From Diatrype stigma (taxonomy: Eukaryota; Ascomycota; Sordariomycetes; Xylariales; Diatrypaceae): DNA of 64,000 nt. The DNA lies in the NCBI GenBank assembly GCA_022225965.2, contig JAKJXP020000148.1, positions 1 to 64,000 on the forward strand. The letters are read 5' to 3'. Position 1 is the stretch's first letter. Every line of letters starts with the position of its first letter. The notes beneath the pieces are model-generated. The model ran no database searches. It was not told the DNA's origin and saw only the letters and a list, made by a program, of their open reading frames with translations. Below, in pieces: positions 12,401-27,801 of this stretch. A program made the translations under genes and the position numbers.

Positions 12401-13877
12401 TGAGCAGGATCTCCGTCGTACCGATGGAGCCGGCGCCGAGGAACACAGCCTCCTTCGCATGCACCCACATCAGGTCGCCGTGCAGGTTCGCGCCAAAATG
12501 GCCTCGGTTCCGGCCATGCCATGCGAAGTATACTATGTATCCTTCTCGGTCCGGCGCCTTGGCGATGTACCGCACTTCGGACTCGCAGAAGATCTCGGCG
12601 CCCCAATTCCAAGCGTCGGCGACGTACGTGACCAGGGTCGTGTTCTTCGAGCCGTCGTTGAGGCCTGTGACATCTTGACCCGTGAGCGCCGACGCCGACA
12701 TCTCGACGCCGCAGCTGTTGGGGCCGTTCACAAACCGTGTTGTCTGCAGGACTCGCTTAAACTTGCTGCGCATGTTCAAGCACTCCGATTGCTTCTCCAG
12801 GAGGTCCAGCTTTGGTAACCTTGGCCAGTCCGAGGGATATGCCGTCGGCTCTAAGGTTTGCCGCACCTTGTCATAAACTACTCACAGCATGCCGGTTAGT
12901 GCTCTTTCGTCTTTTCCAGCATATGCTAGTGATCTGCCAACTAGCCAGAGTCTGAGCATAGCAATCCATAACGTGTGAGGAACGTACATGGTTCTAAGCA
13001 CTCCGGGAACTTCCTAATCTCCTCTGGCCATGCTTCGAGGGCGAGCGTGTCTTTATCCGCTTCTAGGTAGACATTGGCATTGATCAAGCTAGTGCCACCG
13101 AGACCTATTCAAATGAAAGGGTATGGTCGTCAGTAAGTTGCAATACGATAACCCAACCCGGAAAGCATTTTCCAACTAGGTAAGTAGGTAGGCCGGCAAC
13201 TAACCGTTGCCAACGACGGCACTCTGGCCGTTCCCACAAATCAGATGATACATGCCGGTCGGGTCCCCGCCATTGACGAGCTTCGACGGCAGCCAGCTGG
13301 GGGCGAACTCGCCGGAGTAGTGGACCTGGCCGAGGGCATCGCCGGCGTCGTCCGGGTACTGCCCCGGCCAGCGCTCCTTGCCGCGCTCGAGGACGCAGAC
13401 CGACTTGCCGGCGCGCGCCATCCGGGAGGCGGCGACGCCGCCGCCGTACCCGGACCCGATTACCACGCAGTCGTAGGAGCCGCGCATGAGCTCTACCGGC
13501 TTGGAGAGCCGCGGGAAGGCCGCCGACTTGGGATCGTCGCCCCAGGTCCGTATCCGCGCGTAGTTCCGCGACCGCGGCCCGCCCGCGTCCTCTTCGTGCA
13601 GGCCGAAGGTGGGGATGCGGTGGGAGGCCGGATTGGGGTCGTCGTGGATACGGTTGCCGTGCGATGATGCATTGCCATTCGTAGCTGTTGTGCCATTCCC
13701 ATTTGTTGCCGGTCCAGGGCCATCGGTGAAGCCGTCTAACGACCCATTGGAACTGGATGAGGACGCTCCGTTGCTGTCCCCGTACCTGTGGCCGTTCACG
13801 CCGTTTAAGGGGAAGGTAGCAGAACCCCTCATTGGGCTGGGCTTGGGAAAGACATCGTCAGCTGTAGCTGAAGGCAT
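9410..13877 (-). CDS. GMC-type FAD oxidoreductase fused to alpha/beta hydrolase
   Basis: Exons in transcript order: 13877-13205, 13104-12988, 12877-11984, 11916-11727, 11675-9410, giving 1379 residues; introns are 100, 110, 67 and 51 bp. After an Asn/Gly/Ser-rich N-terminus comes the FAD loop VVIGSGYGGG (about residue 140), then GLGGTSLINANV across intron 1, and the C-terminal GMC signature VHPIGG/GACMARDGTG across intron 4 with HSGLIVTDAALIP (about 655). A linker region of some 350 residues follows. An alpha/beta-hydrolase domain begins near 980, with AHCMGS as the nucleophile elbow (about 1110) and GYGHLDCW as the probable catalytic His (about 1335). The elbow has Cys where Ser is usual. 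This order resembles cholesterol-oxidase-like GMC/hydrolase fusions of actinobacteria and fungi; the substrate is unknown. An in-frame ATG 33 codons upstream (13976) is an alternative start. Confidence 0.88.
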
Positions 13878-16040
13878 GGCGCCAACGCAGCAAAAGCACA
13901 GGCAGATATCACGGTTAGGATAAATCCGCGGGCTTTCTGCTGTGATGCAACCTAAACCAAGGAGGAGAGACGTCAAGTGTCACGGAGTATCAAAATGGAG
14001 ACTGTGATAGCAAGACGCGGAAGTACTCTGGTGGAAATTTAGGATGAATTGTTATCTAAAAGGAGTATAAGGGGTATAAGCATTATGGGTCTGAAAGCCG
14101 GGGGTGTAAGATCATGTCTCGCATCGTAGGGACTATTGTCTCTTACATATACTTCGACATGTTAGGTATCTCCCCGATGGCCACGAAGATCCGGCCTAGT
14201 GATATACAGCCACAATGGGTGCTCCGTATACATAAGCATGTAGGATGTACGATGTATGATGATGTGTGATATATGAGGGAGCCACGAGCAGCAGCGAATG
14301 AGGCGTCATCGGCAAGTTGGAGTCTGTCTGCCTGTCTGCCTTTCTGCCCCCTGCAGGGCCCCCTCGGCGCTGGTGAGCTGAGGATTTACCAGCAATGATC
14401 ATCGTTCGTAGTACATCGGCTCGTCATGCTCCTGTCTTCTCTCTAAGCCCAAACCGTCATCGAACATAGTTCCCGATAACCCTTGCAGCCGCCTACCCCG
14501 TGTGCGAATGGCTGCAATTGGGCGGCAGACGCCTTCGACTAGACTCCATCCGGATATGCACAAATCAGATAGTCAATTCTGTATTCTGGCCGTCTTCATG
14601 CAGAATCGGGTGAAACTAACCCAACAACGCTACAGAACCCGCCTTCCTAGCGAGACTGGCTCTGGAATTTCTAAAGTGCGATTGGATCCATCACCGGGTC
14701 GCTGGAGCTTCGACCTCAGAAAGAATTCGAAGAGCTCCTCGGACCTCCCCCCTGACCCTACCCTGGCCAGAATTGTCCACCAACGGGGCTGAATATACCC
14801 ACTACAGCACCACGATCAGCACGATCTATTATTACCCACATACAATATGGCGGCTACGTAAGCGTCATCGGTTACGCTGACCGAGCTATATCGAGCTATA
14901 TCGTACAGTAGTACATACATTCTCTCTAGGTAGTTGCAGTATATTCTCCACTCAAGCTGTCATTGAAGGAACAAGAAGGTTGTTCATCCTGCCGCGGTCT
15001 TATGTACGTACGGTGAGTGGAGTGAGCGTGTGCTCTCGAACTGCGATAGCTGCGGCTACACGGACGGACCCAGAGAATCGCAACGCACATGGGCTATGTG
15101 TTACAAGATCCAATTGACATACTACGGGTCGGCGGGAGTTGCCGTTCTCACTATGAAGGTCAGTGACTTAGACATCTCGGAAGCGGAACTTGGGGCCATG
15201 CAAGGGAGGCGGGAGCAGCGAGGCACAAGTTAGAACAGAAAGAGCTATTTGGTTTGGGTTGTATGATTATCACGCATTCTTACGTACGTATGATATAGAA
15301 TCGGTTAACTATAATAATAACCAAAGCTACTGTACCTACCTACGTTCTATGTGTGTTTGGATTGCTGATTGGATGCTGAACGACACCATCTAGAATGGTC
15401 GTTTCTAGGTAGTATTCCTGATCGGGCTATAGTTACTTCGCACATGCTATGCTGACGCTCATTCTTTATACACACCTGCAGGCTCGTACATAGCTGAACT
15501 TCGTAACTGCATGCGGATTGCTTCACGCAACGGCAGTTATCAGTAGGAATACATCCCGATCTAAGTACGGTATACAGAGAGATGCTTTCGTCGCTCCCAA
15601 TCACGATGAGCGGCCGGATCTCTCAGAACATAACTAGAGCGCTGCTCGCGACGGTTCGCGGCCTGTCAGTGCAGCACAGCGCAGTGATGGGGAACGCGAA
15701 CGGTACTGCGATGTACAATAGCTGTAGTACAACATGCACATGCATAAAGGCTACATGTATACGTAAATGGTACTGCATGTAGGTATGCATTCACTTCCAA
15801 CCAGAGCGTCGGCTTAACCACGGCGCCAGGGCTACCGACATAATCATACGCGATACTATCTATCACTACGGCTTACAGCCGGGAGCCATTCACAACATAA
15901 TATTTTAGTGATAGTGATGGGGCCCTGGGGCCTGTGGAGGTGGAGGTCAGGGTAAGGCATGTAAGGCTGAGTGAGAAAGTCGGGGGATCGAGACATCCTC
16001 TCCAGCTCGAGCTTACCTAGTTCACTTGTCATAGACTGAC

Positions 16041-16076
16041 TGGGGGCCCTTGGGGAGGGGGGGGGGGAGGGGGGCT
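16041..16076 (+). other. Guanine-rich tract, possible G-quadruplex
   Basis: Several consecutive G runs (five, four, ten and six G) separated by one to five bases. This pattern can form a G-quadruplex on the plus strand. It lies far from any called gene. Confidence 0.5.
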
Positions 16077-16714
16077 GAATTGTAACCCCTGGCGCACAGC
16101 AGCTACTATTTTACTTGTGACTTGTGTGGGAGGGACAGACAATGTCAGGGAAGGAAGAGAGGATGAAGACAAAAAAGCCACTCGGGTAACAAACGAAAAG
16201 ATAATTGACTATCTCGGTTTACGAAACAGAACAGAAGGTCTAGAACAGACTTGACCAAGAAATCACATGTAAACAAGTCCCGGGGAGCATTCGGTAAGAA
16301 GAACGAGCTGACTAGTTGGGTTTACGAATAATCTCCTTTCACATAGCAGTAGCAGTAGCTATATTGCTTCATTCTCCATAACTCATACTTTATAATCGTC
16401 GTATATGATAAAGCTCGCCCTTCACCCCCGCGCATCAACCCCCATTTCGCACACAGTCAGAACAGTCGCACTACCTACTTGCCTGACCATCCATCCATCG
16501 ATCATACTTCGTCAATGCCGTGCGACCCCGCGCTGTCCTGTCCGGTAACAATGCTGGGCAACTCACCGCCCCCATCCTGGCTGGAGCAGTAGCACTGGTG
16601 TTGTCGTGCCTGACTTTGCCTACCTACCCAATTCCCAATGACGCTTGCTTCCGAAAACGAACGCCCAATCACTGATTCACTGATTCATTGAATGCCTAGT
16701 CTAAAGGCTCGAGA

Positions 16715-16734
16715 TGTCTGTCTGTCTGTCTGTC
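16715..16734. repeat. (TGTC)n microsatellite
   Basis: Five copies of TGTC. Confidence 0.8.
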
Positions 16735-17384
16735 ATACGCCGATCCTGCCTGCCATCAACGTTACCTACAGGAGCAGCACATGCACAACCATCACCATCA
16801 GCACTTCAGATCCAGCCGGCCGCCGCCGTCCACTTTCTTTCACAGCCACATGCTTCCATTACACAGCCTCTGGAATTAGCTGCCAGGCGTCACCTTAGAT
16901 AAGTCGTTGAGCAAGTAGTTATCGAAGGATCGCTCACATGAGTGGCGGTGCTCTGTGAGCCGCTCAATTGTCGAGAGGCCATTGGCTGGAAATTACCCCA
17001 AAAATATATTGACTGCGTTGTCGTCGCCTCTCCTCTTCCTCTCCGCTGCACTGCAATCCCCATTCAGGACCGAGATGTTACCCACCTACCAAGACCTTAG
17101 AGGTCTGTCCTGAAGGTAGAAGACGACCAAGGGGTCGCGGGAATACATAGAGGAGGGTATGAAGGACTCGGAGAGTGTCCCGTCGTGGGGTCATATACAT
17201 ATAAATATATTTGGGATCGCGCCACTAGGAAAATCCAGCAACGGTGGGCTCAGAGCCTAGCCAACGGGGACTCTTGCCTACTATAGTATTGCGTTGCTAG
17301 CTAGCAACTATGTAGTATCTAAAGCTATACTATACGTACTTTATTACTAGCCCATGGCCCCATGCATGTGTTCAACTGCCACAT

Positions 17385-17442
17385 GGCTTTGTCCCCCACC
17401 CCCCTTTCGTCGTTGAAGAAAGGGGCGGACGGGGACAGAGCC
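17385..17442. repeat. Imperfect inverted repeat (hairpin)
   Basis: Arms of about 24 bp: left arm GGCTTTGTCCCC...CCCTTTC, right arm GAAAGGGGC...GGGGACAGAGCC. The loop is about 10 bases and there are only a few mismatches. It lies in non-coding DNA and its function is unknown. Confidence 0.7.
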
Positions 17443-18222
17443 AATCACGGTCTCCGATGTGCCCCGACAATGCGAAGCTATGTCTAGCCTTGTCAGTCAC
17501 TTTCACAGCTTTAAAACTCCGGATGAGCTGAATACGAGTTTCGATGACGGATCATGAGCGGAAGGAGTATAATCTTCGCTTCGCCTCGCTCCCCTTGATA
17601 GGCCCCGCTGAATAAACCGGCAGTCCTTCGGAGCTTTTGGGGTTGTTGCGTTTCAGGTCGCTAGTATAGACGAACCTTCACCGAACAGGTCCTAAGCTAC
17701 AGTAACTATCTAAGCTAGTTGCATACGTCAACCTACTGCGGTAATCGGACAACCTATCTGCTTGTCAAACCACGTGAATCACATAGCCAATCCGCGGTAG
17801 TAGTAACTGATGCTTCATTTCATTTGAAGTGCTGAAAAGAGACTCCTCCCCCCTTTCCCGCCCCCACTTGGATGAACATCGCCATAGCAATGCGCCTATC
17901 GGTGCATTGGTTAGGCATTCTCCTCGAGGGCTGGCGGAGGGCCGACTAGTCTACCTGTCTATGTACTTATATACCCATGTGATGAAATCCGACGGCTCGA
18001 GCGAAAGAAAGGAAGGAAAAAAGGGAACCCCGTGTCTAATAATCCTACATTCGGCTCTGCAGCCTTTTGTCCCCCTTTCCCCCTCTTAGACGAGAAGGTA
18101 TAAGCCCCCGCCCCGTGACTCCGCGCTGCTCCGGGGCATTTTGCGTCACATCATCATGACTTCATGATCATCATTTTTTGTGCTTGTTCTTGTTTTCTTT
18201 CTTCATTCGTCCCTTAATTCGT

Positions 18223-20209
<1,987 letters not shown>

Positions 20210-23200
20210 GGCTTCTTTGGTGTGGTTGAAGAGGTTGGGGGTATCTTGAGCTGAGCAAATCTGAATCGTACACGCGCGTAGCTATGGTATCGTCAACGAC
20301 TCGTACAGGCGACGGATGGCCGTGGTATTGTAGTGTGAAGTCGGGTATAGTGATGAAAGTGAAAAACAAGAAGAGGGAGGGGAGAGTAGCAGCACGGACA
20401 GCTCGAGGTAAAACTGTCTCATTATATAGCATAGTAGGGGCAGACAGACAGAGGTGAACTACTCAAGGCTATGCTATGCTATACCTATACATCATCCCGC
20501 CGTCTTCGGCCTTTCTTCCTGAATAAACTATATTACAAACTACTCTTAGCCATTGTCTAGCATCCCGGCTCGGCAGTAGCGTCCACCAACAGCTCACCTT
20601 CACCACCGAGAAACGAAACACACACACACCTTACCGTCATCTATGCAGCAAGGTAGTATAGCATGCTAGTAGCCTGGTCAAGGGTGGGGGGTGGGGGGAC
20701 CCTGACTCCAGTTCCTGAAGCAACCTCGCCGAACAAATACATCAGAGCCTCTCAGGACAGGTATATGCGCATGTGTATATCCCGCCACGGCCTTCCCTCT
20801 GTTCGACTGCTTGTTCGTCCTCGAGGCCCCTGAAGGCTGACAGCACGCGATCCCACCCCCCATTTGGGGTTCGGGGCTTGGGGCTTGCGGTATTTCTTGT
20901 TCTGTCCTTCCAGCTGCTACACCCTCATGCCATATCCAATGCCACGCGTGTCATGCCAGCTGGATACCTACCCAATACTTGTGCAGTAGGCAGATACTGT
21001 GTGTGTATGTGAAATATGATTTGCTACCTTGGCATATGAAGTCATAGAAGAGGGCTGATGTTCGCTGTTCCACTTTATGCCTCAAATTGCCCTCAAAACT
21101 TTTCTGCCCTTTCGTTCTCGTTCTTTGGCATGTGTCCTGGACATCCATTGAGCATCCGGCAATGCCAGGTAGTGCGTTGCTTAGAATAAGTAGCCCATGT
21201 CATCGAAACCCCCCTGGCCAATCCGACGGCAGCAACAAACTTTACCCAGCCTTGGACCCCCTGCCCAGCCTGCAGTATAAAGACCCCGCGGACTTTGTTG
21301 CGCCGACGATCTCGCATTAGGCCCAAGACCAGATATTAAGGTACTATGTAGGGGCTTGTAGTTATGTAATGACATCTGGACTTAGCCTCCCAGGGCACCG
21401 CTAGGCGGCGACCTTGCAGGTGCAGACAAGGTAGGCAAGGCAATAATATACCTAGCATTGATATAATGAAGTTCGCTATAGCAGCGCCCATCATCGTCGC
21501 CGCAGCGTTGCGTCTGCATACCAGGTACATATTTCGTACGCACACACACATAGTATACGGGATATATAGTATACCCACCGCCTCGTGGAAAACGGGGCAA
21601 GGCGGCTAAGTACCTGCTATAGGTACGTAGTAGTATGCAGGTATTTCATAAAAGCCATTCTCTTGGTACTATGCATGCTCTCTTGGTATGCTGCTTGCCC
21701 AGACGGTTTCTGCCTGCCGGAGGAGAGCGAAGACGGAGCTGGCTGCCTGCCTACATACATAATACCTTAGTAGTATCATGGATGCTAGGGTGGTCGGAAT
21801 CCCACGCGATGCGTCTGTTAGCTACTCGCTGTTGTAGTCTACGTACGGGTGAAGTCGGGTAGCCATTGCTATTAGTTAGCAGCGCCGGTGACAAATCCCA
21901 AACCGTTCTTCCAACCTGCTCGTGGGGACATTCATGCCTACTAGATATTCGGTCCCGGAGACACACCTTACCTACCTACAAGCCAGCCAGCGCCGAACTC
22001 GCCCGGGTTGCCAGGCAGCCAGGGCAGTCGAAATCAAATAGTTAGTCAGAGGCATTGACTTATAGGTGATAGTAGAGAGGTCGCAACAAAGTCTACTGCA
22101 AATCGATTTCACCTGCTCCTATAACATCTTAAAGGGTGTATGTACAATATAACCACTACGTACATACCAAGCTTTCGCTAAAAGTCGTGAACATGAACCA
22201 CGCTTCAACCGCGCCTATATTGCCGGCATACTGTAGATCGCTTAGGCTGTGAGGGACTAGGTAGGGAGTATTATGTGCAGACCTACGCACATAAGCAGCT
22301 AGTCGCGTGCTATACCGTAGCTCCTATTTAGCTGGGTTTCTTATCCGCGCCCTCTGATTCGCCGTCCCGATTCCTCGGACACCAATCTTTCATGTCAAAG
22401 GTAAAGGACCCCGCGGTCAATGGCCTCTCACCTCGTGCTTTGCAGGGTTACGACATATAGGGACTATACTAAAGACCCCCCCTGTTCCGCCGCTAACGGA
22501 GGCTCGGCCAAGCCAAGCCAAACCACCAATAGTTATACTGGGTTGAAAAAGATCCAGATCGGGACAGGCAAATTGGAATTGGGCGAAAGCGCGTTGCCAT
22601 TCCGCGCTGGCTTTCCGTATCCTATCCTATCCTATAGCGGAGGAGGTAACTATCCTGTCCCTACCTAGCTACCCTACATTACCTGCCATGTAACCTTCCG
22701 GCCATCGCAGTGCAGACAGGCAGTGCGTGGGTGGGACGTGGGACGTGGGACGTGGGATCGAATTTCAGAAAAAACCAGGGTCCAGGAAAGAAAGGAACAA
22801 GAAAACCCTCACTCACTCACATGTGACAACATATGCGGCGGCGGCGGTGGCATGTGGGAGTGCATTGACGAAAGCCCTCTCTCACTCCCTGTCTCTCTCT
22901 TGAGACCTTTAGGGATGGAAGGATGCGTATAACGATGTGCAGTGTGCGGTTTCGGCCTCACGCAAGGCCTTCCGTTACCGGACTTTATCTTTTTGTTTTT
23001 TGTTTTCCCCCCTTTCGACTCTGCCCTGCTCTCCTATTCTCGGCTCGCGAGCCTCTGGCTGGCTATCTGGCTGGCTGGCGATGATCTCCCTGAAACCATT
23101 ATTAGAAATCACATTGCTTCATGTAATAGGACGGACAGGGCCATGAGCTTTCTTTCCATTTCATTTGCATTATTGAATTCATCTGAACTGAACGCTAGCT

Positions 23201-23393
23201 ATCGTTTTGCCCCTGGCATGACCTGACCGACGTCCCTTCTCTTTGCGCGAATTATACTATATCGTTAATTCACCACCCTCATCGCTCTCATAGATGGAAT
23301 GGAATGCAATGCGCCCTCAATCATCATGATAATTCCAATAATACAATGCCGTTTGAGCCCGTACTCCGAAATCAGGGTATTACCCTTGCCACA
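20210..23393. other. Spacer, no gene recognised
   Basis: About 3.2 kb between the start of gdhA and the stop of POL3 (both minus). It should contain the gdhA promoter. A short CA run lies near 20618-20629. The small open frames here have no recognisable features. Confidence 0.5.
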
Positions 23394-26300
23394 TTACCAT
23401 ATAGCAGACTGATCGAAATCGAACCTCTTGAGCTCCTTCCCGGCGTCCTCGACGTCCTTCTTGGCCTTCATGCGCATGTAGAAGATGGGGCAGTCCTTGC
23501 TGGAGCAGATGACCTCGTTGTGCATGCTGCCCTGGCAGCGCTGGCACTGGGTCCAGAGGCGGCCGAAGCGCACCTCGAGGTCCGACACCTTGTCGAGCGT
23601 CTTTTTGTAGAGCTCGCCGACGCGGGGCGCGCAGTCGCCGCACACGGCTCCTGGACCCGCCCCGTTCTCCTTGTCCTCCTTGCTCGAGAGCGGCCGCTTG
23701 CACCCCATGCACGTCGCCGTCTTCTTGGCGAACTTCATCAGCCCGCCCACCGTCGGCGCCGCCACCGAGATGGCCCGCGTGTGCGCGCCTGCCAGTAGCG
23801 ACTTGGCCTTCGTCTCGCCCAGGATCGGCTCGAAGATGCGCCCCAGCGGCTTGGCCAGCTGGTTGTCGAGGTAGTACTTGGTGTCGATCGGCACGTTGTG
23901 CTCGAGCACGTAGATGGGGTCTTCGGACCGCTCGAAGCCCTTGGAGGTGCTGGCCCCCTTGATCATCACGTAGGCGACCCGGTCGCCCAGGCCAGGTGCG
24001 GAACCGGCGTCGCGCTTCTCCATGCGCTTGGCAAGTTCGACGTGGGCTGTCTTGTTTTCGTAACCTTCCTTTTCCTTGGTCAGAGCCTTCGTGATGACAA
24101 GCTTTGACATGTCGATTTTGTTCTGAAGAAGATCTGCAATGGTGTTCTTGACGTAGCTATAATCGCCGTTAGCTAGTGATGCGAGAAGGCAAATTGAGTA
24201 ATAGGGAGGAAGTAGACTTACTCTTGAGCTCCCTGGACGTCTTGTTCGATCAGGATCATCCTCAGGACTTTCTCAATCGTTGTCTGGACAAGCAGGCAGT
24301 TATCTCTCCGGACTGTTTCGATACCCTTGGTGTCCATTTTGTCGTACTTATTAGGGTTCGTCCAGAAAAGACCAGCATATCGTTTCTTGTTGATTAGCAG
24401 GTAGGGGAAATAGACCTTTTCGAACTCGAGTTTGATGGGCTTGATGAACTTCGAGGATACAAAGTTGGCCGCTTCCTCGCCGAGTCTCATGGCCTCGCTG
24501 AGTTCCTTCGTCCCAAACTTCACCATGACTGAATCGGTATCACCATAGATGACTTGAGCATCGTGTGAATAGCCATTGGCAATGGTGTAGTGTTTCTCGA
24601 CCTCCTCCTTTGTCTTCTCGATCATTTGACGGCCGTAACTTGTGGTACTACTGGCGATCTCCAGGCAAGGAAGCTTGCCCGTTGTAGCTCCCGTAAGACC
24701 GTAGACACTGTTTGCACTAACTTTCAAAGCAAGTTGTCGACCGTTCAAGACGGCCTTCTTGAATGGATCCGTCTCGACCGCCAGCTCTCTCTTGGCTTGT
24801 TTTCTTGCTGTAAGCAATTCTTCGAGAATCTGTGCAAGAAGACCCTTTCGCTGCTTGGTAGTGACGAACATGTCGCCATTTGGCGTGACAATGTAATCTT
24901 CATCCTTTTTCAGACCAAATCTCTCGATACTCTTCTTGTCTATCAGGGTTGTGTAGCACAGGTTGTGGGCTTGCATGATACTAGGGTATAGAGAGGCGAA
25001 ATCGAGTGTTGCGATCGGCACATCGTAATAGCCACGCGTTGGCTCAATGACTGTAGCACCTTCGTATTGTTCATCCGAGCTCTCCGACTTCGAATTCGGG
25101 ATGACTAGCTTCTGCTCGAGAGCCTTTCGGAAAAGCTGGCTCATGAATTTAACCTGCTGTCCACGAGAAAGTAGGAAGTTGAACGGAACACCCGTGACTC
25201 TTGCCATTTCTGTATAGTTTTCGAGACAGGACAACTTGTCCATGAGCCTTTGCGGCAAGTAGGCATCTTTCAAACAGTACAATGCTAGACGGCGTCTCGA
25301 TTCTGGGGTACCGTTGAACAACTCCGTGATCATGGTATAGTGCACATCTTCTTTCTGCTCCCCTAGAAAATGTGAACACACAGAGTTTAATGTGTAACTT
25401 CTGAGATGGTGATCGCGCTGGATGAGTTGCAGAAGGTCTAGTTGCAAACGTCCATTGGTGTTCGTCGTTTTGGTGTCACGGTTGCCCACTTGTTTACTGG
25501 AGAAATTGGTTTTCTTCACAACGGATTCCGTACTGGGTAGTCGTGTCCAGTACTCGAAGCCTTTGATCTTGAGGTGCTTTGCGCGGTCTATAAGATACGG
25601 GAAGTCGAAATTTGAGATGTTGTAGCCAGTGATAAGGTCAGGATCAACTTTGTCAAGAAACTTCTTCCAGGCCATGAGCATGTCCTGTTCCCTATCATAG
25701 GGGAGAACTTGAGTAGCCACGATGGGGCTCGTAGATTCCAAGCAGAAGACATTTCGCACGAACGGTTTGCTCTCTCCGTATCGTGTGACGATATTGGCAA
25801 TCTGGATGACTGGGTCGTGGTCAGCGACCGGGAAGATCCCCTTTCGCCCGGCACATTCGATATCGAAAGACAGAATCCGTAGAGGCGCCATTTTAGACCA
25901 TTCTCCTTTGGGTTCGTGCGAGATAAGTTCCCGGTAGCTAACATAGGCCTCGATCTGACAGCTCGATTGTCGCTGGTTGTCTGGTAACAGCTTATACGTC
26001 TTGGCAGGTGCCTCCACCCATGACATACCAGGTATCTTGCAGTCCACCATGAATCGCAAGACGTATTGTAGGTTGTCAAATGTCAAGACACCGCCGCCAC
26101 CCTCGGGCAGCCTCCACATTCCCTTCCAATTCGCATCGCCCTCCTCAATTAATGAGCGTACTTTAGGTATGAATTTCGGGTCGTTGACGATGATCTTGAT
26201 ATAGGGGCTCTGGGTGTTTCCTTGGAAGCGGTATATATTTTCTCGGAGTACCACTTGACAAGAGTATATGGCCGGCTGGTGCATCGCAAGTCGAGTCTCG

Positions 26301-26800
26301 AGATAGGCCTTGAAGGCCTCACAATCTTGAGGGGAGAATGATACTGGAGCAGCGACGTAGATATAGTGCTTGAAGTCGGTAACATGCAGCATCACGGAGT
26401 GGCCGTTTTCGGTGACACCGAAGAGCTTCACGGTAGCCTTTCCGCCGTGGAGAATGCCTTCTTCTGCTTCGATCTGTTGGAAAGTCAAGGAATCCCTCTG
26501 GGGATCGAAATCCACGACAGGCGGTCTCTCCCATGCCTGATCCTTCTCCGAGTTTGTCTCCTTGAGGTCGGATATGTCCTGACTCAACTTCTCAAGCACC
26601 TCCGACTCGAACGCGCTCTTCGGTTGGGTGGAGGCCAGCTTGGACCCAGGCCCATGTTGGGAACTGTTGAGGCGTGAGGCGGGCGAGGACGTCAGGGGCT
26701 CTAGCTTTCGTCTCTTCGCTGTGGAAGGGTCGGAAGGAACATTACGGCGAGTTGTTGCATTGCCGAGGATGCGCTTTTGTGGCAGGACTGCTGAAGCCAT
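23394..26800 (-). CDS. POL3: DNA polymerase delta catalytic subunit
   Basis: Replicative lagging-strand polymerase with proofreading exonuclease, nuclear. Exons are 26800-24222 and 24156-23394 (intron 65 bp), giving 1113 residues, close to yeast Pol3. The N-terminus is basic (AKRRK, about 28-32). Exonuclease motif I is SFDIEC at about 311-316. Family B polymerase motifs are DFASLYPSI (600-608), KVSANSVYG (about 693-701) and YGDTDS (752-757). The C-terminus has the zinc module CysA (CMGC...CGDC, about 1008-1035) and the Fe-S module CysB (CQRC...CSSKDC, about 1066-1083). The intron falls just after VQGAQ, between the catalytic core and the C-terminal part. A MluI cell-cycle-box core lies upstream at 27204. 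Confidence 0.97.
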
Positions 26801-27801
26801 GACTCGACTCTAGTCGGATAGAAACTAGAAACGAGTACAAAGAACGCTTGGGCAGGCTCGGGAGTTGTAAAAATGGTGCGATGGCGTTAAATGGCCACAG
26901 TGGTTAGATACTCGGCTACGAAGAAAGCATGACGCGAGTGGTGTTTGCAGGTTTTCAATTGTAGATCATCAGTAAAAATGGTGACCCTGACTGTATCGAC
27001 GATTCAGAGAGCTGTTAAGTTTCTCGTCTGGCTGTTTGTCAAGTACAAATTGAGGTGGATAGGTTCGTTGATGGAGATTAGCATAAAGGAGTATATCAGG
27101 GCAATTACTTTGCAGGCAAGTAGGTAAAGCTGGTATTGTACATACATCTTGCCAATTAAAGAGAAATCGCGTGTCGCGTAAAGAGGTTCGTATGTGGGGC
27201 AGCACGCGTCCAGCGTCATCGACCGCGTTTCATTGTCTACATAGGTACGAAGTACCCTCTGCACGATAATTCCATACAAGCAGCATTTTACTAAATTATG
27301 GGTAGGAATATTTGCAAAAATATAATAGGTAGGGAAGTTGTCCAATAAGCAGCTTTCGAATAAGTTTAGCATTCCCTATGTAGATGGACTGATCTTATGG
27401 TTCACACACGGGTATGAATACTCTACTTGGTATATCACTAACATATGCGTGTAGCCATAGTATCGCGATTTGCGTAATTTGGTTAAATGGTATAAGGTAC
27501 TTCGTAGACTGCCCCTTAAATCCCAGTTTACTAGTGCAAATATCCCTCTGCGACCACCCCGCTGGAGCCAATCATAAGCCACTAGCCTATCTATACGTGT
27601 AGGCAGACTCCAAGAACCATATGCCTCTATATCGGACCTACTCGTTGCTGTATGAACAGTAACCTCCAGGCAGGCCAGGTATATGGGCGAGACCGCATTG
27701 ACCCCGCATATACTCTTCTTCTACGTGTATGTTGTTACAAATTAAGGGCGCTGCCTTAAGGAATGTAAGCTCTGGGTCACCACCACCAGCAAGCCAATTA
27801 T
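26801..27801. other. Spacer with probable POL3 promoter
   Basis: About 1 kb between the POL3 start and the STE24 stop. It holds ACGCG cores (26932, 27204) and otherwise nothing I can name. Confidence 0.5.
27204..27209. promoter_or_regulatory. MluI cell-cycle box core (ACGCGT)
   Basis: ACGCGT sits about 400 bp upstream of the POL3 start, with a further ACGCG core at 26932-26936. In fungi the MBF factor uses such boxes for G1/S control of replication genes. The motif is seen; the regulation is inferred. A six-base motif is weak evidence. Confidence 0.3.

Larger units (their letters stand above)
13878..18222. other. Long spacer with G-run, hairpin and microsatellite
   Basis: About 4.3 kb between the start of the GMC gene (minus) and the stop of glutamate dehydrogenase (minus). 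It contains a guanine-rich tract near 16040-16076, (TGTC)n at 16715-16734 and an imperfect hairpin at 17385-17442. No open frame longer than about 96 codons has family features, so I call no gene. Confidence 0.5.
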
